64,000 bases of DNA from Lutraria lutraria (GCA_964023205.1 OZ026842.1:33058992-33122991); one strand, 5' to 3'. Counted from the stretch's first letter, positions 49,607 through 61,357 are shown. Translations and numbers: made by a program. Notes: generated by a model not told the origin, from the sequence alone.

Positions 49607-50502
49607 TGTACTGTGCGGCCGGGCAATATTAAGATCAAATTTTAAATCAAACATTTGTTCTTGTCTATAAAATAGTCAAGGGAATGAAAGAGCGGAAAGT
49701 AAATTTGAACACTTATATTGGACATTACAGACCATTTCAAATGATGCCGTTTGCAACACAATTTGCAAGGAACGAATTTGACCATACATGCATATATGGT
49801 TTATTTTTGTAATTCATAAAAAATGATGACTCTCTCTTGTACATCAGTAGAATGGTTACGTGTTTTTAACGTCTTTTTTAACGTTTGAGTAATGCACGTC
49901 TTAACATTTCCAACGTTTCGTAGGTATGTACTAGTATTTTCATACTGCTACTGCTCTGGCTCTATTTAATTTTTCATCGATTACATATAAAGTAAAGCGA
50001 GACAACGTTTTACTGATGTATTTCAGTATGTATGAGTTACCTCCCCTCGAATATTGTTTATTATGGTGTCAATTATCATTGCGTAACAATACGAAGGCGA
50101 GGACTTCTTTCGTCTTTCGTGTCAATATACATAGGAACATAGCTTTATAGATGATATTAATTGTATCATAAACTTGATCCCGTTCCATATTGCAGCGCAC
50201 CATCTATGTACCGACAGTGTCAACGGGAACCAGTCTTGACTGCATCAATGCACACAACAGATTGTAATAAACACCAGTCAGTCACAAGACAGATGTGACT
50301 TATAATGTATAGCTGGCGACGACTTTTTATGTTGAACGACTGAGTTTAGTCAACTTTGTTTTTCGCAGTATAATGCACATATAGCGGATGAAACATTTTG
50401 CTGACAAGTCTGATTACAATGGCGGAGTGTTGCTTCTTTTTGTTGTCATGCATACAGTCGAGATTATGTCGCGTTGTAAATATCTGTATAAGTCATTACA
50501 TT
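49607..50502. other. intergenic stretch left of the 17-bp array
   Basis: I see no gene, repeat or RNA here. Confidence 0.4.
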
Positions 50503-51850
50503 AGCAGATGAACATTGTTTACAGATAAATATCGTTTACAGATGAATATTGTTTACAGATCAACATGACCATCGTTCATAGATGACCATTGTTTAAAGAG
50601 GACCATTGTTTAAAGAGGACCATTGTTTACAGAGGACCATTGTTTATAGATGACCATTGTTTAAAGAGGACCATTGTTTACAGAGGACCATTGTTCATAG
50701 ATGACCATTGTTTAAAGAGGACCATTGTTCATAGACGACCATTGTTCATAGATGACCATTGTTCATAGATGACCATTGTTCATAGATGACCATTGTTTAA
50801 AGAGGACCATTGTTTACAGAGGACCATTGTTCATAGATGATCATTGTTCATAGATGACCATTGTTTACAGAGGACCATTGTTCATAGATGACCATTGTTT
50901 AAAGAGGACCATTGTTTACAGAGGACCATTGTTCATAGATGACCATTGTTTAAAGAGGACCATTGTTCATAGACGACCATTGTTCATAGATGACCATTGT
51001 TCATAGATGACCATTGTTTAAAGAGGACCATTGTTTAAAGAGGACCATTGTTCATAGATGATCATTGTTCATAGATGACCATTGTTTACAGACGACCATT
51101 GTTTACAGAGGATCATTGTTTACAGATGACCATTGTTCACAGAGGACCATTGTTTACAGATGACCATTGTCAATAGATGACCATTGTTCACAGAGGACCA
51201 TTGTTTACAGATGACCATTGTCAATAGATGACCATTGTTCACAGATGACCATTGTTTACAGATGACCATTGTCAATAGATGACCATTGTTCACAGATGAC
51301 CATTGTTTACAGATGGCCATTGTCAATAGATGACCATTGTTCACAGATGACCATTGTTTACAGAGGACCATCATTGTTTCCAGGCGATCTTTGTTATACT
51401 TGATCCTTGTTTACAGAGGACCATTGTTTACAGATGACCAATGTCTACGGATAACCATTGTTCACAGATGATCAGAGTTCACAGATGACAATTGTTCATA
51501 GATGACCATTGTTTACTGAGGATCATTTTTTTACAGTTGACCATTGTTCATAGAAGACCATTGTTCACAGATGACCATTGTTTACATATGACCATCATTG
51601 TTTCCAGAGGACCAATGTCTGCGGATGACTATTGTTCACAGATGACAATTGTTCATAGATAACGATTGTTTACAGATGACAATTGTTCATAGAAGACCAT
51701 TGTTTACAGATGAACATTGTTTACCGAGGACTATTGTTAATATAGGAACATTGTTTACAGATGACCATTGTTCATAGATGACAGTTGTTCAGAATTGGCC
51801 ATTGTTCACGGATGACCATTGTACACATATAACTATTGTTCACTGATAAA
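50503..51850. repeat. 17-bp minisatellite array, about 79 units
   Basis: Unit variants include GATGACCATTGTTCATA, GAGGACCATTGTTTACA and GAGGACCATTGTTTAAA. Variants follow an order: blocks near 50650-50880 and 50887-51100 repeat the same series of variants, and 51120-51370 has a 51-bp (three-unit) higher-order period. Units are most degenerate at the two ends, as expected for an array homogenised in its centre. Confidence 0.92.
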
Positions 51851-52953
51851 AGTTAACCCAGATTTGAATGTATATATTTATTTTATATATTTATATAACA
51901 GACGTAAAAGCAAATATAAGTTTCAAATTTTGCTTATGTAACAAGTTATACAAAATTAGAAAAAAATGTGTATTATGCAGTAAACACGGTTATAATGCAT
52001 TCCTATATAGGGATCCGTATGTTTATTCCTCTCTCTCTACTGTACTATACTTTACTATAACAAAGTTCAATATAACCTTGTTTTACTACATTATTATAAT
52101 TTATATCAGGCGTAAAACATATGTTTGTTTATGGTTACCCGACCTACCCTAATTTTCCCCGCGACCCTAGGCATTTAATTACACCCGAGGTACGGTACAC
52201 CCACTCTTTGTACCTTTCCGCACGCTTTCTAGAGCAAAAATAATCCCAGACTTACCTACTATAGTTTTAATTATTGTTCAACCAGAAAAAAACATTTCTT
52301 TCTTGACTTATGTGTATATGGCAATGTTTAATCGCTGTTGCAATAACAAAACAGTATAACAAAGATGGCACAATGCTAAACTTACTTTGGCAATCGCATG
52401 AGCTAAAACAAGTCGTAAATATTCTGATAAAAATCACATTGTCGTCTCTTCAAAGAGACTGGTTTAAAGAGAAGAACACACAATCAAGCACATACTGGAT
52501 TGCGAACGAATGAACAAACATAACAATTCTACCTACATTTTTGTATTTTGAAATCTCGCTCTACAAGCAGTCATTATAAACATAATATTCGACAGTATTC
52601 GACAGAAACATTGCTTCTGGAATTAGGTATTCAGTACTATCCACAGCGTGTGACATTAATGTTATTCTTAACTCGAATACACAAAGACCTCAGTGGAAAC
52701 TAGCGTTTATTCTCTTTTTAGTATTACCCTTGGTACTGAGTAGAATACCATAGTTAATTACTCATCTTTTTATGACCTATTTTACTTAATATGCAACATC
52801 TTTGTTACCATTGTATGTAATCACTCTATCGATCTATCTATCCATTTGCTCTGTCACATCATAAAATGGAGCATTAGGCTTTTGGAATATGTTGAATCGT
52901 GCCTTCCATCTTGTCTAATCCTATTTTCCAATTTTGATAAATTTGGTTTCTTG
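51851..52953. other. intergenic stretch downstream of the channel gene
   Basis: A+T-rich, no supported gene. Probably contains the 3' UTR of the minus-strand channel gene. Confidence 0.4.
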
Positions 52954-54282
52954 TTAGTATTCAACCGTATCTGGATCATAATCGGAAGCTATTTGTAAAT
53001 AAAATAAGAACATCATGCTGGGAAGTACAATTACTAGAACTGAAAACAAGAATATAATTTTATCTGTCGCTTGACTTATATCGCACCATGTTAAAGTCGG
53101 TTCTTTAGTAACTGATTCAACGTCATCATCATTTTCAACATGTTCAGATTCTTCCAGGTATTGTCGATTGGCGTGCTCGTCTGGAGGTGGTAGGTATTGG
53201 ACTTCAACACGTTTCTCTGACGCATCAGGTTTTATTTTTCGCAACACATGTGTTTCATCAGTTCCAGAATTGTTAATTACAAGCTTATGTATTTTACGCA
53301 ACCATTTTCCAATTGGTTTGGTGTCTGTATTGTGTCTGAGTCTCAAGTTCAGAATAACCAAAATCGTCATAGCAACACTAGAAACTGTTAGGAACATTAC
53401 ATACCCACATAACAATGCCATAGGCTCGGCTGTCCGAGGTATTTGATCCGAGATTATTGTAAAATAGACTGTCAAGGATAGGACAATAGTAATAGAAAAC
53501 CCAACACGTTCTCCGGTTTCACTTGGTAGAATAAATACGAATGGTTGAAGAAACGCAATAAAAGTGATCGGCAGAATTGTTGTGAATAAGTAAAATGCGT
53601 GTTTCCGTTTTAGTTTCATTGTGTATACAATAAAACTTGTGTCATCGTATATACCATTGTCAACATCTGTTTCCTCTATCGTCCACTCCATCATACGAAC
53701 TAAGTGAGTATCTATACCAGATTCAACACTCGTTATTTGTACTTGAGAGCTAGAATAATCCATTATAGATATCACAATCAGGCAAACTTGTTTATCAAAA
53801 GGCCAGTATTTCATATAGAACCTGCAAGATACAGTGATCATTCTCCCCGGTTGCCACGTCGCTATTCCACGAAAATCATATTTAACTTTCGCTTCTGGCC
53901 CTTCAAGCGAGGAATAATCTACACTTGAAGAGACGGCTAAGGTTGGTTTCCAAACATTTTCTTTAGGTATCCCTACTCTGGACACGTGACCGTAAACTTC
54001 TGGTTTCCATGACAACCTTTGATCTTTCCATCTACACGATCCAGTTACTTGTAATGTAAGAACGCCTTTAATAGAATCTATATCTGTGACTGAATAAACC
54101 GACAGAAATAATTCTACATCTAACACGCTAGACTTATTTTGAACAGGTAAGACATCTTTATTGTATCCAGTCTTCAAATCATCTAATAATGCTCCAATAT
54201 GATCATATAAGTATGCCCCATTAGCTACCGATATATACATACTCATAAAGACGACTATGTTTACTATAATTATCACCTTCAT
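52954..54282 (-). CDS. Cys-loop ligand-gated ion channel subunit, nicotinic-receptor-like, divergent
   Basis: Intronless, 442 aa, ATG at 54282. A signal peptide (about 1-22) precedes the ligand-binding domain with WKPTLAV (111-117), W143 and the Cys-loop C153-x13-C167 with YWPFD. TM1 is about 229-251. TM2 (about 258-280) begins GERVGFSITIVLSL: Glu at -1' predicts cation selectivity and Leu at 9' is the usual gate. TM3 is about 287-312, then an acidic cytoplasmic loop, and TM4 about 408-431. Loop C (200-220) lacks the vicinal cysteine pair of alpha subunits, so acetylcholine binding is doubtful; it could be a non-alpha subunit or respond to another ligand. It lies between the two receptor paralogues on the same strand. 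Family placement is firm; ligand unknown. Confidence 0.9.
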   Translation of the reverse strand: MKVIIIVNIVVFMSMYISVANGAYLYDHIGALLDDLKTGYNKDVLPVQNKSSVLDVELFLSVYSVTDIDSIKGVLTLQVTGSCRWKDQRLSWKPEVYGHVSRVGIPKENVWKPTLAVSSSVDYSSLEGPEAKVKYDFRGIATWQPGRMITVSCRFYMKYWPFDKQVCLIVISIMDYSSSQVQITSVESGIDTHLVRMMEWTIEETDVDNGIYDDTSFIVYTMKLKRKHAFYLFTTILPITFIAFLQPFVFILPSETGERVGFSITIVLSLTVYFTIISDQIPRTAEPMALLCGYVMFLTVSSVAMTILVILNLRLRHNTDTKPIGKWLRKIHKLVINNSGTDETHVLRKIKPDASEKRVEVQYLPPPDEHANRQYLEESEHVENDDDVESVTKEPTLTWCDISQATDKIIFLFSVLVIVLPSMMFLFYLQIASDYDPDTVEY

Positions 54283-54759
54283 CGTACCGTCTAATTATGA
54301 ACTCAGAAATACTCAGTATTAATATAATACATTAATTTTCGTCAATTAACCATTCTTATATACGTATGTATTGCCTCGAGCTCGTTTTATGTATGCCTAA
54401 AAATTCACCAAGTTGTTCATCCTGCGCACTTCATCAACAAAGAACTATACACGTAAACGCGTTAAATATTATACGATGTAAAATATTCTCCACATCCTAA
54501 TATGCAGAATATCACGTCATAGTCCGCAGTGGTTCTAAAAAGTTGACGGCAATTCAAATACGATCTACTGGTAACAGATGCCATCATATCATGTAAAGCG
54601 ATAAGGCTTATTGATTTTGACGCACATCAGATAAAATTTCAAAAAGATACATAGCGGTATCTCTCTTCGTTAAAGCAAAAACTTCACCGGAAGTCTAATT
54701 AAGAAATGAAATCAAGGGATTTCATAAACACTACAGAGAACGGTGAGGTTAATGGATTG

Positions 54760-55065
54760 TTAAATTTGTTCAGATAGTATTACACACCAGGGAAATATAG
54801 CTATATTACAAGCTAGTTGATGCGTAAAACGCCTTTCAATTACTATATCACTGTAATGAATGATAGTTTTATGTGAATCAAAGTTAATTTCCCGTACATG
54901 TGGCGCTTGATCATAATAATTGTCTACTAGAGTTGCGACGGGAAGGCTGTAATACCACGATGATGACGTGCACTTCAGGGTAAAACGGATCCCGTGATAA
55001 TCAATATCAGGGCCAAAAGATGATGCACATACAAATAAAAACAACAGCGGCAGCAAAAAAAAACA
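54760..55065 (-). other. uncharacterised open frame with signal-like start, no ATG
   Basis: About 100 codons reading FFLLPLLFLFVCASSFGPD, like a secretion signal, then a soluble part with three cysteines. There is no in-frame ATG, and no recognised domain. It could be the second exon of a secreted protein, a decayed gene, or chance; the run of A/T at its start (poly-T in minus sense) favours caution. Confidence 0.22.
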
Positions 55066-55100
55066 CACCTTTTTTCAGAATTGATTGTAAAATCTGTGTT

Positions 55101-55163
55101 TTCCGAATAAAGACCACCTGATATTTTGTCTTCAATGGTTACCTTTGTTCGCAAGTTTGACTG
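55101..55163. mobile_element. fragment of CAGTCAAACC-family MITE
   Basis: Only the right portion remains: AATAAAGACCACC ... TTGTTCGCAAGTTTGACTG followed by TA. The left end is missing. Confidence 0.5.
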
Positions 55164-55426
55164 TATTTAGCTCTATATTGTTAATACAAAATGTTCCTAC
55201 GTATGGATTAATACATGGCAGACTGGCAGTCGTGCGTACATGAACCTTTTGAGTGTATAAATTACCAGTTACGTACCGGGGAAGAATAATGGCGATAACC
55301 AGGTTTAGTACCGATCAAACGAGGTGTACTAAGTATATTCAAAATACAATACAGATTTTTATTGTTGGCTTCATATTGGTCCAAAGGGACACATAGCTTT
55401 TCATGTGATTTGCTTCAGTTATATAC

Positions 55427-56890
55427 GGCGGCCGGTTCACCCAACCAGTCTTCCTGGACTGTATTCTTACCAGAAACAAACCTTTCCATAATACACCGGC
55501 AGCTTTTCCACGACATTTTTTATATCGAATTTACATAAAATCGTATGACCTGCTACGACCGGGTTTCGAACCAGATCGCTGGGTTTTTCCTATGCTGTGT
55601 CTCGTTTCTTTGGCAATTTGTATTGGCCGTGTTTGGTACGTTGTGGGTAGGACTGTTAGCAGGGAAAGGGGCAAGTTTCCTTAATATCTGACTTTTGTCT
55701 CTTTCTATTTCTAGATTTTTCTAATTTGTAAAATATGTGTTGTCATAGTGAATGTTACCATTCTAACCATAACCATTTCTAAGAAAAATAATTTCAAAAT
55801 ACTTGTGTAATTAATTTTTAAATGCTGCAGTCATTATTCAGTTACTGGTATTCGGTACTGGTGATAACTTTGAAAGCATACCATAAGATATATCAAAGAA
55901 ATACGTGAGAACTGTTGAACAGGTGACATCGAACAAACTCCGCAAAAGCCTGTTCGTGAAGTATTAGTTGACATCACTAACTCTACAAAATGTTAAAATG
56001 TTAAAACTGAAGTCTTATACAATTTCTATCACGTAGGTTTAAAATCCACGGTCGTTGCAAGTTGAGTGTCATTTGCTATTTGGGAGATTGCAGATATGCA
56101 TATTTGTTGATAACATTTGGTTCTCGGACGAGGCACCTTTCCACCTGAATGTCCAGGTTTACAAGAAAAATGTAGATATTTGGGATCTGAAAAACTGAAC
56201 TGCTACAAATAACTGGTTGATTGGATTAAGCCTTTCAAATTGAGAGACCATTACATTAATCCTTATTGTGTTATCTGTTTTGTTTGCCCGCCATGGTTAG
56301 AGTAACTGAAAACCGTCGCCCATGCTCTTAGAATAAACTAAGTGAAGCAGATCTATGGGAATGGGACTTTATTGAAATAAACGGATAATGGTATCATAAA
56401 AGGTGTGGACAACATGAAAACTATTTCACATTATCGTTACAATGAAAGACAATGGAGTGCTAATAGCTTCCATTCAGCTACATTATTGCTATTGTTCTTT
56501 TCGTTCTGGATAAATCATGCCTTAGCAATAATTCCCTAATGGCAAGCGTTTGATGTCCATGCTCCACGTGTAGTTTCAGATTTCAGAATATTGTTAACAC
56601 ATTCTATGAAATAATGTTTTTAAATGTAAGTGCATTAGTAAATAACCACGAAGACAATGTCAATAGATCGGTTAAAATGTGTCCATAACCATACGCTCGA
56701 TAAATTCTTTTATTAAGAGCTTTAGGAAAATGTAAAATACGTATACCATGCTATGTTAAGACATTCAAGAAACAAGATGTAAGCGTTAATACATGGAATA
56801 TATCACAATATAGCACTATAATTATCAACGAGGGATACAACGGTCATTAAAATAAATTGCATGTGTCTAGAAAATCATAGGAAAATGAGA
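55427..56890 (+). repeat. segmental duplication, copy 1
   Basis: Starts GGCGGCCGGTTCACCCAACC and ends near CATTAAAATAAATTGCATG. It aligns in order with 59620-60946 and 62814-63485. It includes a SINE-B-like insert, absent from copy 2, between TCCTGG and CAATTTG (about 55455-55613), and a transposase remnant. Confidence 0.75.
55895..56210 (+). pseudogene. Tc1/mariner-superfamily transposase remnant, copy 1
   Basis: Short in-frame pieces broken by stops: VRTVEQVTSNKLRKS (helix-turn-helix-type region) and DNIWFSDEAPFHLNVQVYKK, the segment around the second catalytic Asp (SDEAHFHL in intact members). Not functional. Confidence 0.6.
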
Positions 56891-57812
56891 AACAGCAAAA
56901 AATATTCGGAATAACAGTAGAGACAGGGGTGGCCCTGAAATGACCATAACTGTCGAATAGAACGTAAACAACAGACAAACATTATCGTACTGGGTCACTT
57001 GTATGTCCACAGTTTCAATCTTCGTCAATCAGCATATATACATGCCATTTCTTACATTTATATTCATTTTTCTAGTTGTTTACAGTAACTCACGAAAATA
57101 AGGACAATGTTATGTATACAGTCAAATATTGCCCTTATTTTATTTACAGCAATGGTATTAAGCTTGCTTTGATGAAATCAATAAATAAGATAGATCCTCC
57201 GTGATCGAATGATTATGGTCTCCAATCAATCCCCCTTGCTCCTCATTGCTATCAGTTCGAATTCCACCCAGTATCAGATAAATATCGCATGTGAGGAAAC
57301 TGTACAGCTAGCTCAAGGAAGGTTGATGGTTCTACCCATGTATAAAAATGGGTTTTCCCCAACATTAAAATGGGTTTTCCCCAACATTAAAGCTGGAATA
57401 TTCGTCAAATTACTATGACTGTTGGTGTGACGTAAAATTCTAGTGAAAAATATGTGTATACAATACATTGTATATATAAAATGTCCCTTAGAGACCACTT
57501 CTATATTAAGACTACCCCATCGCAAAGACCACATGTTTTCGGATCGGTCTACCATCTTTCTTACATGTTTCAACTGGATAATGCGACTTCTATATTTAGT
57601 CTTGATATGGACATTTTTACTGTATACAATATCATAAAGCGTAAGAATTCAACTATTTTTTAAGATATTTGATAAATTCTTTACAATGGACTAAGAATTA
57701 AATGTAGGCGATTATATTCCTACAGCCAGTCCACAGTGAACCACAAAGCACAACAATCAATATGTAAAGAAAATGTCTACGAACAAAATAAAGTCATACT
57801 GCACAGCTCAGA
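56891..57812. other. stretch downstream of receptor 2
   Basis: Holds the SINE at 57195-57460 and otherwise nothing I recognise. Confidence 0.35.
57195..57460 (+). mobile_element. tRNA-derived SINE (family A) with internal duplication
   Basis: The head contains CGTGATCGAATGATTATGG and CAGTTCGAATTCCACCC (B box); the tail has TGACTGTTGGTGTGACGTAA. A 22-bp piece, GGGTTTTCCCCAACATTAAA plus two bases, is present twice in tandem (57351-57392). Confidence 0.7.
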
Positions 57813-58817
57813 TCAGCCACAACTGAATGCCGTTTTTACATCGCTCCTAAATTGAGTTCCACTCATATAGTAAATGTAAAAATTCAACGTGGAGTTGAGA
57901 TCATACATTACTAATAGTGCTAAAAACAAAGATTGGTATTGCCCAACTTTGAAGCCACAATCATCAGAACACACGACAGACATAAGTATGGCCGGTGACA
58001 AGGTGACAATGAAGGTTATGTTAGCCGCTAGAAGTATTTTCGTCACAGATTGGTTCCGTGTATTAGAGCTTCGAATATTTTTCCGTCTTTGAAGATTCAC
58101 CACAATAATGATGGATCCTATCGCTATGATTGTTAGTGGTAACAGGAAACCCACAACAAGATCGACCTGTCGTATTATTTCAACGCCATTGTCAACTTTT
58201 ACGTCTATTTCAAAGACCTTGGTGTCATCAGGAAAATAAAATGTGATTACTAATGTAAATAAACACGAATATAAGGTGACAGCACTCATAAATATAACAA
58301 CAACAGAGGCCCTGCCAACCGTCCTGGTACATATGGTGTTGGCTTTCAGAGGCAATGCAACACTAAACACACGTACTGTAGTTACTCCAGCCAGTATCCA
58401 AGCGGATGTTGCTTTGAATGTGTAATTGGCGATGAATTTCATTATTATCAACCAAGATAGCTTTGTATCGTATATTTGCACGTCGAATTCATTGTCTAAC
58501 CAGCGGTGAAATGGAATATTTATCATGTAAAGCATGTCGGACACAGCAAGTGCCGTAAGGTACACATTGATCGAATGTTTCTTGTTATCCGTTCTGATCA
58601 TGACAATTATGATCAATGTATTGCCAATCAGAGAAAGCAAAACAATTACCAAAGAGAACCAAACTAAAGCTTTTATTATACTCTGATATGGTTCTTCAAG
58701 ACCCATCGACATGTAGTAGTCATTTGTGACATTGTTTGTGCTACTGTTGCTGGTCATATTGTTGGTCATATTGCTCGCAAGATCTATAACCTTAGATATA
58801 TTATGAAAAAGATCCAT
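57813..58817 (-). CDS. class-A-like 7TM receptor (GPCR), paralogue 2
   Basis: Intronless, 334 aa, ATG at 58817. Clearly paralogous to the gene at 41655-42638, with roughly 60-70% identity by eye from TM1 to TM3. The N-terminus is rich in N-glycosylation sequons (NIS, NMT, NSS, NVT). GN66, AVSD94, P227, NFYIY, and FR after TM7 are present. The same departures are seen: V148-R149-V150 instead of DRY, no Cys before C163 or in ECL2, C283-x3-C287 in ECL3, and a C-terminal CG. Shared retention of these odd features argues that both genes are functional members of a divergent receptor subfamily. Ligand unknown. Confidence 0.88.
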   Translation of the reverse strand: MDLFHNISKVIDLASNMTNNMTSNSSTNNVTNDYYMSMGLEEPYQSIIKALVWFSLVIVLLSLIGNTLIIIVMIRTDNKKHSINVYLTALAVSDMLYMINIPFHRWLDNEFDVQIYDTKLSWLIIMKFIANYTFKATSAWILAGVTTVRVFSVALPLKANTICTRTVGRASVVVIFMSAVTLYSCLFTLVITFYFPDDTKVFEIDVKVDNGVEIIRQVDLVVGFLLPLTIIAIGSIIIVVNLQRRKNIRSSNTRNQSVTKILLAANITFIVTLSPAILMSVVCSDDCGFKVGQYQSLFLALLVMYDLNSTLNFYIYYMSGTQFRSDVKTAFSCG

Positions 58818-58924
58818 CGTCAGATAAGTTACTGCGGGTTGAAATTCGATGTCAACCTTGAGCTTTTTTTTTCCAATCTATTTCAACGGCAGTCACTTTA
58901 ATATAATATATTTGCTTTTTAAAG

Positions 58925-59165
58925 TCTCAGTGGTCGTCTGGTTTCTGATTTGTAATCACTGGCCATTCACCACTGTATGTTCGAATCCTACCAATTTTCG
59001 GGACCAATTTTCTCATGAGAGGAATATGTTAAGCTAACTTACGGAAGGTCTGTGGTTCTACCAAGTCGTAAGTATGGAGTCTTCCTTCACAGTCAAAGCT
59101 TGAAAGTCGCCAAATGACACTGACTGGCTGTTGGTGCGACGTTACACTCCGGTGAAAATAATAAA
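58925..59165 (+). mobile_element. tRNA-derived SINE (family A), nearly full length
   Basis: Head: CAGTGGTCGTCTGGTTTC and TGTTCGAATCCTACC (B box). Middle: TCTCATGAGAGGAATATG and GGAAGGTCTGTGGTTCTACC. Tail: CTGGCTGTTGGTGCGACGTT and then CCGGTGAAAATAATAAA. Best reference copy of the family in this window; 100 bp upstream of receptor 2. Confidence 0.75.
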
Positions 59166-59619
59166 CATTCGCTTCTGTTTGGCTTCAGGAAAACTATCCG
59201 ACCAAACGCGTCAAAATTTCAAGAGAAAAGCAATAGTTAATTACAAATAATCCAATTTTTGTTAGATACAAGAAGATATAATAGTTCGGTTCAGCTACTA
59301 GTGTGATTTTTAACCTTAACACATGTCGAAATTTAGAATCAAATTTAAGTTTACGTATAAGCCAAGTCCCGCTTTGTTGCTTTAGTATCAATAGATACAC
59401 AATAGCACATATATGAATGCTTCAAGCACATAAATTGAACGTTGACTATATAATTAAAGATCAGGATTAATAATGTTAGTGCTTTTAACACAGATTTAAC
59501 TAAAAGTCCATAGAGGATAATTAAGTTGATCATTAATTTGATGGTAACTTGCATTAATCATTTAAGGTTCACTTAAATGTTGTGGATTCAAATGAATCGT
59601 TATAGCGCTCAAGTTAATA

Positions 59620-60946
59620 CGGCGGCCGGTCCATCCAACCAGTAGTCCTGGCAATTTGAATTTGTCATGTTTGATACGTGATGGATACAATAAAAAGCGT
59701 GCAGAGGGGGTTAATGGAATGTGAAGTTTCCTGAAAATCTGATTATGTAATTTTCTGTTTCTAAATTGTTCTGACTGTTGTCATAGTTAATATCATATGC
59801 TGTTCCGATTTCTGAAAAAAAAACACTTAAGAAATATAATTAATGTTGAAATGTTGCGGTCATTACACGGTAGTCAGAAAGCAATATAAAATACGAGGGA
59901 TGATCCAGAATTTCGTAGACAGTATGTGTTGATAAGAAATATACGTAATAATGTTAAATTCCGTTTGCTGACTTTACATTTGTCAATAATTCTGCTATTT
60001 AAGATGACTTGTACGGTCGACCAAAATCCGTGAGAATTGTTGAAAATATTGAACAAAAGAAGGCAGTCATCGACGGAACTCCTTAAACGTCTCTTCGTAA
60101 AGCAAAAGGCGACATCACTCAATCTACAAAGTGTCTACAGAATGTTAAAATATTACTTTTGTTAATTAGATGATTGCAAATATGCATATTATTGATAAAA
60201 TTTGGTTCTCGGACGAGGCACATTTCTACCTGAATTCCAAGGTTAACAAGAAAATCATAGTATAGAAACAGGGGATATGAGAAACCTGATTTTTACTTTG
60301 AAAAAGCCATTACATGCTGAGATGGTAACGGTTTGGGCGGCGATAAGCGTAAATGGGATAATAGGTCCTTTCTTCTGCAAATTAGGTTACATAATCAGAA
60401 GGTAGTCGTGAAATATTATTACAACAAGTGCACATTTATTAAACTAAATCATGCATTTGAGTATCAGATGGAAACTAAAAGAGGCTCGGTCACATGTTTC
60501 GAACTACCTTTCAGACTTTGAGTGAGATGGGGGCGAGGGATATCGAACGACATCTCTAGATATGGACTGATCCTTCACTCGATTGTCCAAGTAGAAATGC
60601 CGACTTTCTATCATGCTGAATTTCCCAGAATGCTATGTTTCTAAACAATCATAGGTTCTGTTATAAATAACTGGTTGACTGACTTAAGCCTTTCAAGTGG
60701 AAAGACTATTACATTAAATCTTATTGTGTTTTCTGTTTTCTTTGCCCGCCATGGGTAAAGTAATTGAAAACCGTCACCGTCGTGCTCTTAAATAAATGAA
60801 GTGAAGCTGACCTATCCGAATGGGACTTTATTGAAATCAACGGATGATGGTATCATACATGAAAACTATTTCACATTATCATTACAAGGAAAGACAATGG
60901 AGTGTAAATAGCATCCATCCCGCTACATTATTGCTATTGTTCTTTT
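59620..60946 (+). repeat. segmental duplication, copy 2, first part
   Basis: Starts GGCGGCCGGTCCATCCAACC. It runs colinear with copy 1 to GCTATTGTTCTTTT at 60946, where the 1.87-kb insertion begins. It lacks the SINE-B-like piece of copy 1. Confidence 0.75.
59995..60420 (+). pseudogene. Tc1/mariner-superfamily transposase remnant, copy 2
   Basis: Better preserved than copy 1. Pieces: GRPKSVRIVENIEQKKAV; DKIWFSDEAHFYLNSKVNKK with the second catalytic Asp; PLHAEMVTVWAAISVNGIIG then PFFC, the segment that follows in intact transposases. Stops and frame changes separate them. Confidence 0.65.
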
Positions 60947-61307
60947 AGCGTATCGGCATTGGTTAAAATCGCTAAAATAACGTAAAATATTTACAAAGAT
61001 TAAATATCATTCTTTAATACAAAGCAACAAAAATTCTAACCGAACGCTAACAAGAAAAACTATAACAAAACGTTATATGTAGACGAATTACAAGAAGTAT
61101 ATTGGTTTATGTTTTTTGTATGAAGTTGCTTTTTTTCATAAAGGATATTTACTGTATATTTTATTCAATCCTACATTTATTAGGAGAGTATAAAATATTT
61201 ACATGATATGAGTAATACACATTATAATGACAATTATGAGTATTTGACAAATGAATAAATTCATGCATATAGTTCACAAGCACATGGTAATATCTAGTTC
61301 TGGGTCC

Positions 61308-61357
61308 CATAACTAAATTGGTCTTTTATTTCGTCTTGTTGACCATTTTAGTTATGG
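61308..61357. repeat. 17-bp-arm hairpin
   Basis: CCATAACTAAATTGGTC and GACCATTTTAGTTATGG pair with one mismatch. The right arm and loop recur at 37078-37118; there the left arm has decayed. Confidence 0.7.

Larger units (their letters stand above)
54300..55426. other. upstream region of the channel gene
   Basis: Apart from the doubtful open frame and a MITE fragment, no feature is seen. The promoter of the channel gene must lie at its left edge, but no clear TATA or initiator is visible. Confidence 0.3.

Noticed and set aside
51120..51374. 84-codon repetitive frame in the 17-bp array
   Set aside because: An effect of the 51-bp higher-order period (17 codons); it has no independent coding signs and does not continue through the array.
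50503..51850. CRISPR-like look of the 17-bp array
   Set aside because: Units are directly contiguous with no unique spacers, in an animal genome.
58925..58995. Possible genuine tRNA genes at the SINE heads
   Set aside because: A- and B-box-like motifs are present, but a full cloverleaf with acceptor stem is not, and each head runs on into SINE body.
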